A stretch of DNA of 64,000 nt from NCBI GenBank assembly GCA_016197205.1, contig JACPWG010000064.1, positions 57,413-121,412 on the forward strand, in the 5' to 3' direction. Position 1 is the stretch's first letter; the number at the start of each line of letters is the position of its first letter. The stretch is from Planctomycetota bacterium. Lineage in GTDB: Bacteria; Planctomycetota; MHYJ01; WSZJ01; JACPWG01. Both the position numbers and the translations under genes were made by a program. Of this stretch, positions 1 to 8,935 are shown piece after piece. The notes below the pieces were generated by a model. It had not been told where the DNA came from. It did not search any database and worked only from the letters and a program-made list of their open reading frames with translations.

Positions 1-2866
1 CCGGTGAAAAGGCCACCCGCCCTCCCGCATCCGCCGCTTCCCCACGCTCGTGTTCGAAGCGCGCAATCGTCCGACCCGTCGCCGGCTCCACGACACGCAC
101 GACGCCCCCGGCCCCGTACGCGACCCGCAGCTCCGGCGTCTCCGTAGGAAGCGCGTCGAGGAACAGCCGTTCCTGCGCGTTCCGTGCGCGCGGAAGCACG
201 CGCGGCCCGCCGACCAAGTCCACGGACTTCACGTCCTCGGCGGTGCGCATGGTGTGCAGCAAGTCGCCCGTGCCCGCGTCCCAGACCTTCACGCACCGCC
301 CACCGGCCGTCGCCACGGAAGTCCCGCCCGGCGAGCACGCGACCGACACGACCGGGTCCCCATGGAAAAGCACGCGCAGGGCCGTGCCCAACGGGCTGGG
401 GGGCGGCCGAAGCGCACGAAGCCACGCGCGCCCTTCGCCCGCCGCCTCCTTGGCGCGCCGCCAGGCATCCAGAAGGGCAGGCAGCCGCGTCCCGCCCGGC
501 GAGCCGGGCGCGTCCCCGAGTCCCTTCGCGTCCGCCTGCCAACGGCCGGAGTTCCACAGGCACTGGAACAGGGCGGACGGCTGCTTTTGGAGGAAGGCCG
601 CGTGCCGCCTCAGGGTCTCTTCGATCAGCGGGAGGAAAGCAAGCGGCGCCTGGCCCGCCGCGTTCCGGACGGTCGCTCGACAGTCATCCGCCAAGTCGAG
701 GACCATCCCCGCCTCCGTCTTCGCCTCCAGGAAACGAATGTCCGCGAGCAGCCGCCCGGCCTCCGCGCCCTGGCCGGCCGCCAGTCGCTGCCAGACCAGT
801 TCATCGACCTTGCGGGCATTCGCCGGCTTCGAAATCGATGAGCGGGCCGGGCCGATCGCGACGGCGGCGTTGCCGGCGTCCTCGAGGCGCAGCGGCTCCG
901 CCTCGAAATGGTCCCCCAGGCGAGCATGTGCCGCGCGCTCGTTATCCGGCGTGTGCAGATAGCGCGCGCGTACCGCCGCGGCAAGGCCCGCATGAAAAAA
1001 ACCGAGCAACCCGCCGCGCGATAGCAGGTAGGAACGGAGCTGGCGCAGCACCGGGAACAGGTCGTCCGCGCCCGGGTGGTCGGCGACCAGCGCCTTCAGC
1101 TCCGCTTCCGAAAGACCGCGGCGCGCCGTGGCCAGGAGCCGGAGGGCCGTGCGAACCACCTCCTTGTCGAACTCCTGCTCCATGCGTTCGAGCACCTGCT
1201 CGAAGAGCGCCTTCACCGGGTCGCTCTCCTCCGCGTGGGACGGCGTGCGCGCCGGCCGGAAGAGCCGCAGCAGCGCGCGGAACGGCCCTGCGCGCGCCCC
1301 GGACCCGGGAAAGGCGCGGATTCTCTCGTTGAGCTGTTCGTAGGAGCCGAAGCCCCGCAATTCCTCCAGTGCGACCTGCAAAAACAAGGGGTTCTTCGTC
1401 GCTGGGTTCGCCAGGAGCAGCCGGACCTGCTCGTCGTCGAGGGCCTTCGCGGACAGGGAGGGCACGGCCCGCACGATTTCGTTGCGCTCCTCCTCGGTGA
1501 GCGGACTGACCGGGATCGGTACGTGCGCTCGCGCGCGCAGGGCGGCCGGCAGTCGCTCCCCTTCGGTCGCCCCCTCCACACAGCTCAGCACGATGCGGAC
1601 ATGGGGGGGGAGCGGTTCCGGCAACCAGTCCAGCGCGCCGGCGCGGTCGGGCGCGTCAAGCTGGTCCAAGGCGTCGATGGCGAGGAGGATGCGCCGGGAC
1701 GCCGGCGTCATGCCGAGGAAGCGCGCGCAGGTCGCCGCGAGCGCGACCGCGTCGTCCGGGACCGCGTACTCCTTCTCGATATCCTCCACGGCGAGAAAGT
1801 TCGAGCCGGCCTCGGCGAGGCGCGCTTTGCGCCCATCGTCGAGCGCCTCACGGAGAAGCTCGCGGCAGATGCGGGTGAGCAGCTCACGGAGGCTGGTCGA
1901 GCGCGGGCCCGCGCCGACGAAGTGCGCGAGCGTCAGGACCTCCGGCCGGCGGCGCCGGTAGTCCGTAAGAAAACGGGCGAGGGCGGCGGACTTTCCACAA
2001 CCGGAGGGGCCGGTGACGACGCAGGGGGCCGGCGGCCCGTTGGTCGCCTCCGCGTAGCCGAGGAGCGCATCGTGCACGCGCCCCCGTCCGACGTAGACCC
2101 GAAGGCGCGATTCCATGAAGCGCTCGTGGTGTTCCCGCTCTTCGGCGAAAGGGTCGGGCGGCGCATCGTCCGACACTGGAGCTTCGCCGAGTCGCAGCTC
2201 GTTGCGGATTGCCGACAGAAGGTCGTCGTAGACCCGGCGACCGAGGAGCTCGAGTCCCACAAGTCGGCCCTTTCCTTTCGTAGGCCGATCCGGGGCGTTC
2301 GGGTCCCAGCGGGCCGGGTAGTCGTCCAACACGGGCAACCCGCTGCGCCGGATGCGTTCCTTCAAGTCGGCGAGTGTGCGTGCAATGCCTGGGTCGGCCT
2401 CGGCGTAGGTCGTGCTGCGGAGCGGCTCCGGGATGTCGCGAAGCGCCGCGGCGTCCCGAAAATAAAAGAAGGCATGGCCTCGCGCGGCCGGGCGGAGGAG
2501 GACGCCGTGCAGGATCTCCAACTCGGTCACGCTCCGCCCCGGCTCCGCTTGGACCCAGCCGAAGCGCTTCAGGGTTTCGGCGGGGAAGCGCTCGGGTATC
2601 CAGCCGTAGCGTCCTCCGAGCAGCCCGAGGAAGAAGGGGCGACACTCGTCGACCTGGCCGAGGCAGAGGTCGAGCGCGCGGTCGTTTTCGGCCTGCGCCT
2701 TCGTGACCCCCCAGCGCAGGTCCACGTCCACGAGATGGATGCGGTGGGGCTCGAGCTGTTCGCGCAGCGCCGGGAACACGACCTTCACGAGGTGGTCGCG
2801 CTCGGCGTGCATGTCGCGGAAAGTCGAGGAGATGAAGATGCGAACCGTGGTCCAGGGCTTGGGCAT
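1..2866 (-). CDS. DUF4062 / STAND NTPase / WD40 protein, 3' end outside window
   Basis: The reading frame starts at ATG 2866 and runs off the left edge without a stop, giving 955 visible residues. The N-terminus (about residues 5-130) has the DUF4062 signature VRIFISSTFRDMHAERDHL. The central part is a STAND/NACHT-like NTPase: Walker A GPSGCGKSAAL, then a Walker B-like strand RILLAIDALDQLD. A helical region follows. WD40-type sequence begins near residue 840 (VVSVACSPGG, CVKVWDAGTGDLL) and is cut by the edge. The order DUF4062-NTPase-WD40 matches TEP1/nephrocystin-like STAND proteins, which act as ligand-triggered oligomeric switches. Several bacterial STAND families are antiphage sensors. 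Family membership is clear; a defence role is inference only. The gene is monocistronic here, 249 bp from the divergently placed end of the next gene. Confidence 0.88.
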   Translation of the reverse strand, partial: MPKPWTTVRIFISSTFRDMHAERDHLVKVVFPALREQLEPHRIHLVDVDLRWGVTKAQAENDRALDLCLGQVDECRPFFLGLLGGRYGWIPERFPAETLKRFGWVQAEPGRSVTELEILHGVLLRPAARGHAFFYFRDAAALRDIPEPLRSTTYAEADPGIARTLADLKERIRRSGLPVLDDYPARWDPNAPDRPTKGKGRLVGLELLGRRVYDDLLSAIRNELRLGEAPVSDDAPPDPFAEEREHHERFMESRLRVYVGRGRVHDALLGYAEATNGPPAPCVVTGPSGCGKSAALARFLTDYRRRRPEVLTLAHFVGAGPRSTSLRELLTRICRELLREALDDGRKARLAEAGSNFLAVEDIEKEYAVPDDAVALAATCARFLGMTPASRRILLAIDALDQLDAPDRAGALDWLPEPLPPHVRIVLSCVEGATEGERLPAALRARAHVPIPVSPLTEEERNEIVRAVPSLSAKALDDEQVRLLLANPATKNPLFLQVALEELRGFGSYEQLNERIRAFPGSGARAGPFRALLRLFRPARTPSHAEESDPVKALFEQVLERMEQEFDKEVVRTALRLLATARRGLSEAELKALVADHPGADDLFPVLRQLRSYLLSRGGLLGFFHAGLAAAVRARYLHTPDNERAAHARLGDHFEAEPLRLEDAGNAAVAIGPARSSISKPANARKVDELVWQRLAAGQGAEAGRLLADIRFLEAKTEAGMVLDLADDCRATVRNAAGQAPLAFLPLIEETLRRHAAFLQKQPSALFQCLWNSGRWQADAKGLGDAPGSPGGTRLPALLDAWRRAKEAAGEGRAWLRALRPPPSPLGTALRVLFHGDPVVSVACSPGGTSVATAGGRCVKVWDAGTGDLLHTMRTAEDVKSVDLVGGPRVLPRARNAQERLFLDALPTETPELRVAYGAGGVVRVVEPATGRTIARFEHERGEAADAGGRVAFSP

Positions 2867-3054
2867 AATCATCCAAGGCTGAGGCGCCGAAAAAATCATC
2901 CGAACCGCGACCATGAGGGAGCGGTCTCGAGCCGTTCACCGTTGTCCTGTGGTTCGATCCCGCTTCGACGTGGGGGAGGATGGGGGCAGTTGCCTAACGG
3001 TGAGGCCGGGAGCGCAAGTGGGGGACGTGTGTCGGAGTGAAAGGGTGGACGAAC

Positions 3055-3080
3055 CGCAGAGGCGCAGAGGCGCAGAGGAC
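3055..3080. repeat. Short tandem cgcagagg repeat
   Basis: Upstream of the STAND gene, a tandem GCAGAGGC-type stretch belongs to the same family as CTCTGCGTCTCCGCG at 7015-7040, its reverse complement at 23195-23215, and the copies at 58232-58322. Such tandem stretches sit in intergenic DNA here and nothing indicates coding. Confidence 0.55.
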
Positions 3081-3115
3081 GGCGAGTGGGGTGAACACGC
3101 GCAGCGCTTTCCCGC

Positions 3116-6100
3116 CTACCTCTCGACCCGTGCGCGCTGCCACTCGGCCTGAAAGCGCGACCGCAGGTCCGGGGATTTCGCGAAGCCGGCCTCCAGATCG
3201 GCGAGCGCCCCGGCGCGGTCACCTTGCTCCAGCCGGGCCTTTCCCCGGCCGCACCACGCCTCGGCCAGGTCCGGCTGTGCGGCGAGCGCGGCGGAATAGG
3301 CCTTCTCGGCGTCGAGGGGGCGGCCTTCGTCAAGGTCGCGGTCGCCGCGGGCGAGCGCCAGCGGGCCGGCGTAGGTCGGGTCGAGGCCGGCGGCGGACTC
3401 CAGTTCCGCGATCTGTCGTTCGCGGTCGGCGAGCGCCGCGTACGCCGTCGCGCGGAGCGCATGCACGCGCGCCAGGGTCGAGCGGCTTGGAATCCTGTCG
3501 GTCAGGGTGAGGGCGAACCCGAGGACCTCGATGGCCCGCTCGTTTTCCACGCGCGCCTGGGCCGGCGCGTAGGCGGCGACCGCGCGGGCCGCCTCGAGCG
3601 CCTGTGCGGCGCGCCGCAAGCAGGCTTCGGCAACGGTCCGGCCGTAGGACGCATGCGCCGCGAGCGGCACGATGTCCGGGTCCTTCGCGAGGACGGGGAA
3701 GTCCTGCCAGCCGGACTCGATCGCGCGGGCGAGGCTCCCCACCGCCTTTTCGACCGACTGTGTCTTTCCCTGGAGGCAAGCCAGATTGTACAGGAGCGTC
3801 CCGGCGGTCGGGTTGAGGGCGAGACCGCGCTCGAGGGCCTCCACGGCCTTCGGGGTGTTGCCCAGCAGGTTGTAGCCGTGGGCGAGGTTGTTCCACAGCT
3901 CGGAATTCCCGCCTCCGTTCAGTTTCACGGCCTCCTCGAGGGCGCGCACGGCGTCGGCCGGGCGGCCGAGGATGAAGCAGGCGATGCCGCGGAGGCGGTG
4001 TCCCTCGTAATCGTCGGGGGAAAGCGAGACGGCCTTTTCCGCGTCCCGAAGAGCTTGGTCGTGCCGGCCGAGCTTGATCAGGAAGATGGCGCGGTCCCGG
4101 TAGCCCGAGGCCGAGTCGGGGGCGACCCGGATGGCCTGCGTGGCGCGCGCGACCGCTTCCTCCAACCTGCCGTCGGCGGCGAGGGCGCGGGCGATGACGA
4201 GGTGAAACGGCGCGGAGTCGACGTTGCGCGCGGAGAGGAGCTCGATGTACTTCTGATGGTCTCGCGCCGCGCCGGCCGCGTCGCCGAGGGCCGCGTGGCA
4301 TTGGCCGCGGATGTCGTAGTGGTTGGGGTCGTCCGGGTCGAGCTCGGCCGCGCGGGACGCCTCGCGGAGCGCGCCCGCGGCGTCTCCGGTCGCGAGGAGG
4401 GCCTGGGCCTTGAGGGCGTGCGCCCCGGACCAGGCGTCGCTCATCGCGAGAACGGCGTCGGCGTCGGCGAGCGCCGCGCGTGCGTCGCCGCGACCGAGGT
4501 AGAGCGCGGCGCGGACCTGGAGCGCCATGACGCACCGTGGATGGATGTCCAAGGCGCGCGTGGCGGCTTCGAAGGCGGCGGCGCCGTCCCCGAACTGACT
4601 GTGGACCTGCGCGAGGCGGGCGAAGAACTCGGCGTTCCGCGGCTCCTGCGCGATCGCGTCCTCCGCCGCCCGCAAAGCGTCCGCCTTTCGTCCGAGGAGC
4701 TTGAGCGCGAGGGCCTTTTCCATCAGGGCGCGCGGAAACCTCGGGTGGAGGAGCAGGGCCTGCTCGGCGTCGGCGAGGGAGCGGTTGGGCTCGAGGAGGT
4801 AGTTCTCGGCCTGCGCGCGAGTCACGAGGATGTTCGCGGGGTCCGGCGGCTTGCGCGCGAGCGCGGCGGTTAGGTCCGTGATCGCGGCCGTTAGGGCGTT
4901 CGCCGCGAGGTAGGCCGTTCCCCGGAAGTAATACGGGCTCCAGCGCGTCGGGTCCTTTTCAAGCGCGCGAGTCAGCTCCCGGACCGCGTCCGAAGTGCGT
5001 CCCTCGATGAGGGCCAGGCAGCCGTTCCCTTCGATCGCGAGGATGTTCGCGGGGTCTCGCGCGAGGATGGCGCGGTAGTCCGCGGCGGCGTGGTCCAGGT
5101 CGCGGAGGCCGAAGGCGTACTCATCGGCGCGATCGTAGAGGAGCTGGAGGTCGCCGGGCGCCAGGGCGAGGGCCCGCGTGTAGTCGTCGATGGCCTCCTG
5201 CGTCCGGTGCAGCTTGGTGAAGAGGGCCGCCCGCCGCGCAAGGGCCTCTACCCACCCAGGGTCGGCCGCTACCGCGGCCGAGCAGAGCTCGAGCGCGCGC
5301 TCTGCCGGCTGCTCGAGGCCGGCCCGGCGCAGCAGCTCGGAGGCTTCCTCGCGGGCGTGGCGGCCGGCCTTGAGCTCGGCGCGCTCCGTTTCGACCCGCG
5401 CCTCCCCTTCGGCGGTCTTTTGTTCCCGCTCGCGCAAGCCTTCGGCGGCGTTGCGCGTGTGGGCGAGGGCGAAGGCGATCGCCCCGCCGGCGACGACGAG
5501 TCCCGTGGCGCCGGCCGCGAAGGCCGCGCGATGACGCCGGACCTTGCGGAGCGTGCGGCCCACGGTGCCGACCGGCCTCGCCTGGATCGGTTCTCCCTGC
5601 TGGAAGCGGCGCAGGTCGTTCGCGAAGGCCTGCGCCGAGGCGTAGCGGCGGCGCTTTTCTTTTTCGAGCGCGTGGAGGCAGACCGTCTCGAGGTCTTGCG
5701 GGACGCGTCGATTGACCCGGGTCGGCGGCAAGGGATCGCGGAAGAGGACCGCATACATGATTTCGGCGGAGGTGCTGCCTTCGAACGGAGGTCGCCCCGC
5801 CAGCAGCTCGTACAGGACCGCGCCCAGGCCATACACGTCGGTGGCGACGTCCGTGCCGCCGCTCGTGCCGTCGGCTTGCTCGGGCGCCATGTACATCGGC
5901 GTGCCCAGGAGGCCGCCCGTGCGGGTCAGGCGGGACTGGGACTCGAGGTCTTTCGCCAGCCCGAAGTCCGCCACGAAGGCGCGGCCGTCCCGGTCGACGA
6001 GGATGTTCTGGGGCTTCAGGTCGCGGTGGATCACCCCGTGCTTGTGCGCGTACTCGATCCCCTCGGCCACTTGCAAGAGCAGTCCGAGCCCCTCGTCCAG

Positions 6101-6721
6101 CTTCAGGCGTTTCTGGTGAATGAGGTGGGCGAGCGTCGCGCCCTCGACATATTCCATGGCGAAAAAGTGCAGGTCCTCCTGCCGGCCGACTTCGAAAATC
6201 GTGACGAGGTTCGGGTGGCGGAGGCGCGCAGCGGTCGCGGCCTCGCGCTGGAAGCGCTGGACGCGCTCGCCGTCCGGTTCCGAGCCGGCGTGGAGGACCT
6301 TGACCGCGACCTTGCGTCCGAGCTCCAGATCGGTCGCCCGGAACACGGTGCCCATGCCCCCCTCGCCGATGCGTTCTTCGATTTTGTACTTTCCGAGCTG
6401 GGCGCCTTCCAGGGCGAGGCCGGATGCGCTCGACGGGGCGCGCGAGCCGGGCCGCTGCGTGGGGGCTTCGAGCTGGGTCTGGATGGCGCGCTCCGCGGAT
6501 GCGCGCGTCGGCCGGCCGGGAAGGGGAGTGAGTCGGGGCGCTGAACCGGAAGCGGGCGGACGGGGCTGGGGCTTGGGTGTGCTGCCCGCGTCCTTGCTCC
6601 GCGTGAGCCGCGACGGCGGGTGCGGCCCGCCCGACGAAGAGTCGGAAGAGGAGGATGGGCGTCTGGGGGCAGGGCCGGCGGGGTCCCCGTGCGCGGGGGG
6701 CTGGTTCGGGCTCATCCGCAT
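3116..6721 (-). CDS. Ser/Thr protein kinase with C-terminal TPR array
   Basis: A 1201-aa Hanks-type kinase. A Ser/Pro-rich, probably disordered segment (residues 1-105) precedes the kinase domain (about 110-380). The glycine loop is IGEGGMGTVF, the catalytic lysine is K141 (VAVKVL), and HRDLKPQN (D234) and DFG (252-254) are all intact, so it should be active. A single transmembrane helix lies near 399-420, placing the kinase in the cytoplasm and the C-terminal part outside the inner membrane. From about 460 to the end the sequence is a long series of 34-residue TPR units, a protein-binding scaffold. A second start at the third codon (MSPNQ) is equally possible. Substrates are unknown. Two other large kinases in the window (ends at 33713 and 44243) share the overall plan but have different sensor parts. 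Confidence 0.93.
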   Translation of the reverse strand: MRMSPNQPPAHGDPAGPAPRRPSSSSDSSSGGPHPPSRLTRSKDAGSTPKPQPRPPASGSAPRLTPLPGRPTRASAERAIQTQLEAPTQRPGSRAPSSASGLALEGAQLGKYKIEERIGEGGMGTVFRATDLELGRKVAVKVLHAGSEPDGERVQRFQREAATAARLRHPNLVTIFEVGRQEDLHFFAMEYVEGATLAHLIHQKRLKLDEGLGLLLQVAEGIEYAHKHGVIHRDLKPQNILVDRDGRAFVADFGLAKDLESQSRLTRTGGLLGTPMYMAPEQADGTSGGTDVATDVYGLGAVLYELLAGRPPFEGSTSAEIMYAVLFRDPLPPTRVNRRVPQDLETVCLHALEKEKRRRYASAQAFANDLRRFQQGEPIQARPVGTVGRTLRKVRRHRAAFAAGATGLVVAGGAIAFALAHTRNAAEGLREREQKTAEGEARVETERAELKAGRHAREEASELLRRAGLEQPAERALELCSAAVAADPGWVEALARRAALFTKLHRTQEAIDDYTRALALAPGDLQLLYDRADEYAFGLRDLDHAAADYRAILARDPANILAIEGNGCLALIEGRTSDAVRELTRALEKDPTRWSPYYFRGTAYLAANALTAAITDLTAALARKPPDPANILVTRAQAENYLLEPNRSLADAEQALLLHPRFPRALMEKALALKLLGRKADALRAAEDAIAQEPRNAEFFARLAQVHSQFGDGAAAFEAATRALDIHPRCVMALQVRAALYLGRGDARAALADADAVLAMSDAWSGAHALKAQALLATGDAAGALREASRAAELDPDDPNHYDIRGQCHAALGDAAGAARDHQKYIELLSARNVDSAPFHLVIARALAADGRLEEAVARATQAIRVAPDSASGYRDRAIFLIKLGRHDQALRDAEKAVSLSPDDYEGHRLRGIACFILGRPADAVRALEEAVKLNGGGNSELWNNLAHGYNLLGNTPKAVEALERGLALNPTAGTLLYNLACLQGKTQSVEKAVGSLARAIESGWQDFPVLAKDPDIVPLAAHASYGRTVAEACLRRAAQALEAARAVAAYAPAQARVENERAIEVLGFALTLTDRIPSRSTLARVHALRATAYAALADRERQIAELESAAGLDPTYAGPLALARGDRDLDEGRPLDAEKAYSAALAAQPDLAEAWCGRGKARLEQGDRAGALADLEAGFAKSPDLRSRFQAEWQRARVER

Positions 6722-6928
6722 CCTGTGAGTAGGAGCTGGGAGGGGATTTCGCAGGCTGCCATTCTAGAACGTGTGGGCCGGGGGTCAAGGGGGAGTGCGT
6801 TCGGCAACTTCAGGATTCCAGTCTGGACGGCAGAGTGCCGAAAGAGGAACTGACGGCCCTTGCCGAGGCTTCAGCAGCGGCGTTCCGTGGGAGGCCGGCC
6901 TTGAGCCGCATGGGCCGCATTTGAGATC

Positions 6929-7187
6929 AACAAGCCGAAATGAAGCTGAAACTCGATCTCTCAGTGCGTTGCCGGAGATTATCGCCGGTAGAGACGGATG
7001 GACTCAGCGCCCGGCCTCTGCGTCTCCGCGTCTCTGTGTAAAAGTCCCGCATTCGAACCACACGGCCGGTCCGAATTTCAAATTGCAAGAAGTCAAATTT
7101 CAAATTTCGCCCGCGGCTAGGTGGGACGCGGAGCCATGATCCAGCCACTTGCCGTCCTGGGTCGCGTTTAGCCTTTGTTCGGGTCGT
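6929..7187 (+). repeat. Repeat C copy 1 (about 255 bp), inverted relative to 23046-23303
   Basis: This fills the gap between the kinase and corA. It contains GCCGAAATGAAGCTGAAAC, a TTATCGCCGGTAGAG segment, a CTCTGCGTCTCCGCGTCTC block, an AT-rich AAATTTCAAATTT stretch, and ends in TTTAGCCTTTGTTCGGG. The same order occurs in reverse complement at 23046-23303. The remaining DNA at 6722-6928 shows no gene. Confidence 0.9.
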
Positions 7188-7225
7188 GGTTTGAGATCGC
7201 GCTTCCCTCTTCAGGGCGACCCGTC

Positions 7226-8203
7226 ATGCTCACCGCCTTCCATCGCGTTGAGGGGCAGCCCCTCAAGACGTTCCAGGACCCCGGCCAGGTGCGAGGGATC
7301 CTGGACCGGCATGAGGGGATCCTCTGGGTGGATCTGGAGGGCTCGTCTCCGGAGCCGACCGCGATCCTCCAGGATGTGTTCCGCTTCCAGCCGCTCCTGG
7401 TCCAGGAGTCCTTGCGCTATTCGGATCGCCCGAAGGCGGACTTCACCGACGCGTGCGTCTACGCGATCCTCCACGCCCCCTCCTTTCGGGAGCGGGGGGG
7501 CTGGGTCGGCGTGGATACGACCGACATCGATGTGTTCCTCGGCGACGGCTTCCTCGTTACCTACCATCCGGAGCCGATCGGGGCCATCACCGCGTTGCGG
7601 GATCGGTGTCGGGCGACGCCGGAGAAGTACCTGGGGCGAGGGTGCGACTTCCTCCTCTACCACGTCGAGGAGACGATCGTGGAGAGCTTCTTCGCCGTGA
7701 TCGACTCCCTGGAAGTCCGGCTCGACACGATGGAGAAGGAGATCTTCAGCCGGCCGAGCGCGCAGTTCTTCAAGAAAATCGTGCACTTCAAGCGGGACCT
7801 CATGCACCTGCGGCGGATCCTGGGCCCCGAACGCGAGGTGTTCAGCCTGCTCGGCCGCGAGGAAAGCCGGTTCATCGGCGCCTCGGCGCGGCAGCACCTC
7901 CGGACCGCCTACGACCACATCTCGATCGTGCACGACGTGGTCGAGATCGACCGGGACATGGTCGTCGGGCTCCGCGACACGTACCTGTCATTCGTATCGA
8001 ACCGGATGTCCGAAGTCATGAAGGTGCTCACCATCATCACGACCTGCCTCATGCCGCCGACGCTGCTCGCCGGCATCTGGGGGATGAACTTCGAACACCT
8101 GCCGCTGCGCGATTGGCCGTACGCGTTCTGGGCGTTTCTTACGCTCTGCGGCGGCATGGGGGGCGGAATGCTGTACGCCTTCCGGCGGCAGAAGTGGATG
8201 TGA
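7226..8203 (+). CDS. CorA-family divalent metal ion transporter
   Basis: A 325-aa protein of CorA/2-TM-GxN length. The signature GMN loop is seen as IWGMNFEHLP near residue 290, after the first C-terminal membrane helix. A second helix (YAFWAFLTLCGGMGGGMLYAF) and a short basic tail follow. The long acidic N-terminal cytoplasmic domain and the helical stalk (residues about 150-250) fit pentameric Mg2+/Co2+ channels. I chose ATG 7226, preceded by AGGGCG, because a longer TTG start at 7175 would lie inside dispersed repeat C. Selectivity between Mg, Co, Ni and Zn cannot be read from the sequence. Confidence 0.93.
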   Translation: MLTAFHRVEGQPLKTFQDPGQVRGILDRHEGILWVDLEGSSPEPTAILQDVFRFQPLLVQESLRYSDRPKADFTDACVYAILHAPSFRERGGWVGVDTTDIDVFLGDGFLVTYHPEPIGAITALRDRCRATPEKYLGRGCDFLLYHVEETIVESFFAVIDSLEVRLDTMEKEIFSRPSAQFFKKIVHFKRDLMHLRRILGPEREVFSLLGREESRFIGASARQHLRTAYDHISIVHDVVEIDRDMVVGLRDTYLSFVSNRMSEVMKVLTIITTCLMPPTLLAGIWGMNFEHLPLRDWPYAFWAFLTLCGGMGGGMLYAFRRQKWM

Positions 8204-8209
8204 GGCAAA

Positions 8210-8587
8210 CTACAGCAGGAGGATGCAGGCGAGGTAGAGTGGCGTGACCAGGAGCATGGTCGCGGCGGTGTAGCCCATGATGTCGCGGGCTCGCAGGCCG
8301 GTGATGCCGAGAAGGGCGAGCGCCCAGAACGGCTGGACAAGGTTGGTCAGCTCGTCCCCGTACGCGACGAGCAGGACGCCCCGCCCGAGCGGGATCTGTA
8401 GGTCGCGGCAGGCGGCGAGGACGATCGGGTCCTGCACCTTCCATTGTCCGCCGCCCGAGGGACTGGCGAGGTTGAGGAGGCTGGCCATCAGGAAAGTCAG
8501 GACGTGGAAACTCGTGGCGGGCGGGATCCCGACCGCAGCGCCGGCGCGCGCGAGGGAGAGCGTCCATTCCGCGAACGCAACACTCAT
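8210..8587 (-). pseudogene. C-terminal remnant of a short-chain fatty acid transporter (AtoE family)
   Basis: These 125 residues match only the end of AtoE-type transporters, which are normally about 440 aa. The conserved blocks SPSGGGQWKVQDPI, AYGDELTNLVQPFWALALLG and GLRARDIMGYT are all present. The N-terminal two thirds are missing. Upstream the sequence runs within about 85 bp into dispersed repeat D, so the gene looks truncated. ATG 8587 would give a short membrane peptide that is unlikely to transport anything alone. Fatty acid degradation genes occur elsewhere in the window (52142-58180), so the organism can use fatty acids by another uptake route. Confidence 0.75.
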
Positions 8588-8671
8588 CGCAGCGACGACC
8601 GGACGGGAACACCCCGCAGGAGCAGGCGAGGTGGACAGGGACGCAACGGCAACCTCGAGCCATCCGTCGGC

Positions 8672-8854
8672 CAGTCGCCCCGCCTGAAGGCGGAACTACG
8701 AACCGGGTCGCAGTACTTCGCGCAGGTTGCCCGTCATGGACGATTTCCAGGCCCCGCGCGCTCAGTCCACGGCGCTGCTTGTAGTTCCGCCTTCAGGCGG
8801 CCCGTGACGCGACCGGCGTGCACTCGCGACTGACCCTTCAACATCGATCCGGGG
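8672..8854 (+). repeat. Repeat D copy 1 with CCGCCTGAAGGCGGAACTAC ends
   Basis: This is about 180 bp. Inside it, CGCCTGAAGGCGGAACTAC near 8680 and GTAGTTCCGCCTTCAGGCG near 8785 are inverted copies of each other, and each carries its own small palindrome CGCCTGAAGGCG. The entire unit recurs in reverse complement at 15063-15250, and a single end recurs at 63040-63062. It lies between the AtoE remnant and the DUF3419 gene. Confidence 0.88.
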
Positions 8855-8935
8855 GGGGCGTGCCTCGGGGGCAATCGAGTTGCGATGGAATTGCGAGGGA
8901 CACGGAGAACACACCGAAACAACATTGAAGGCCCA

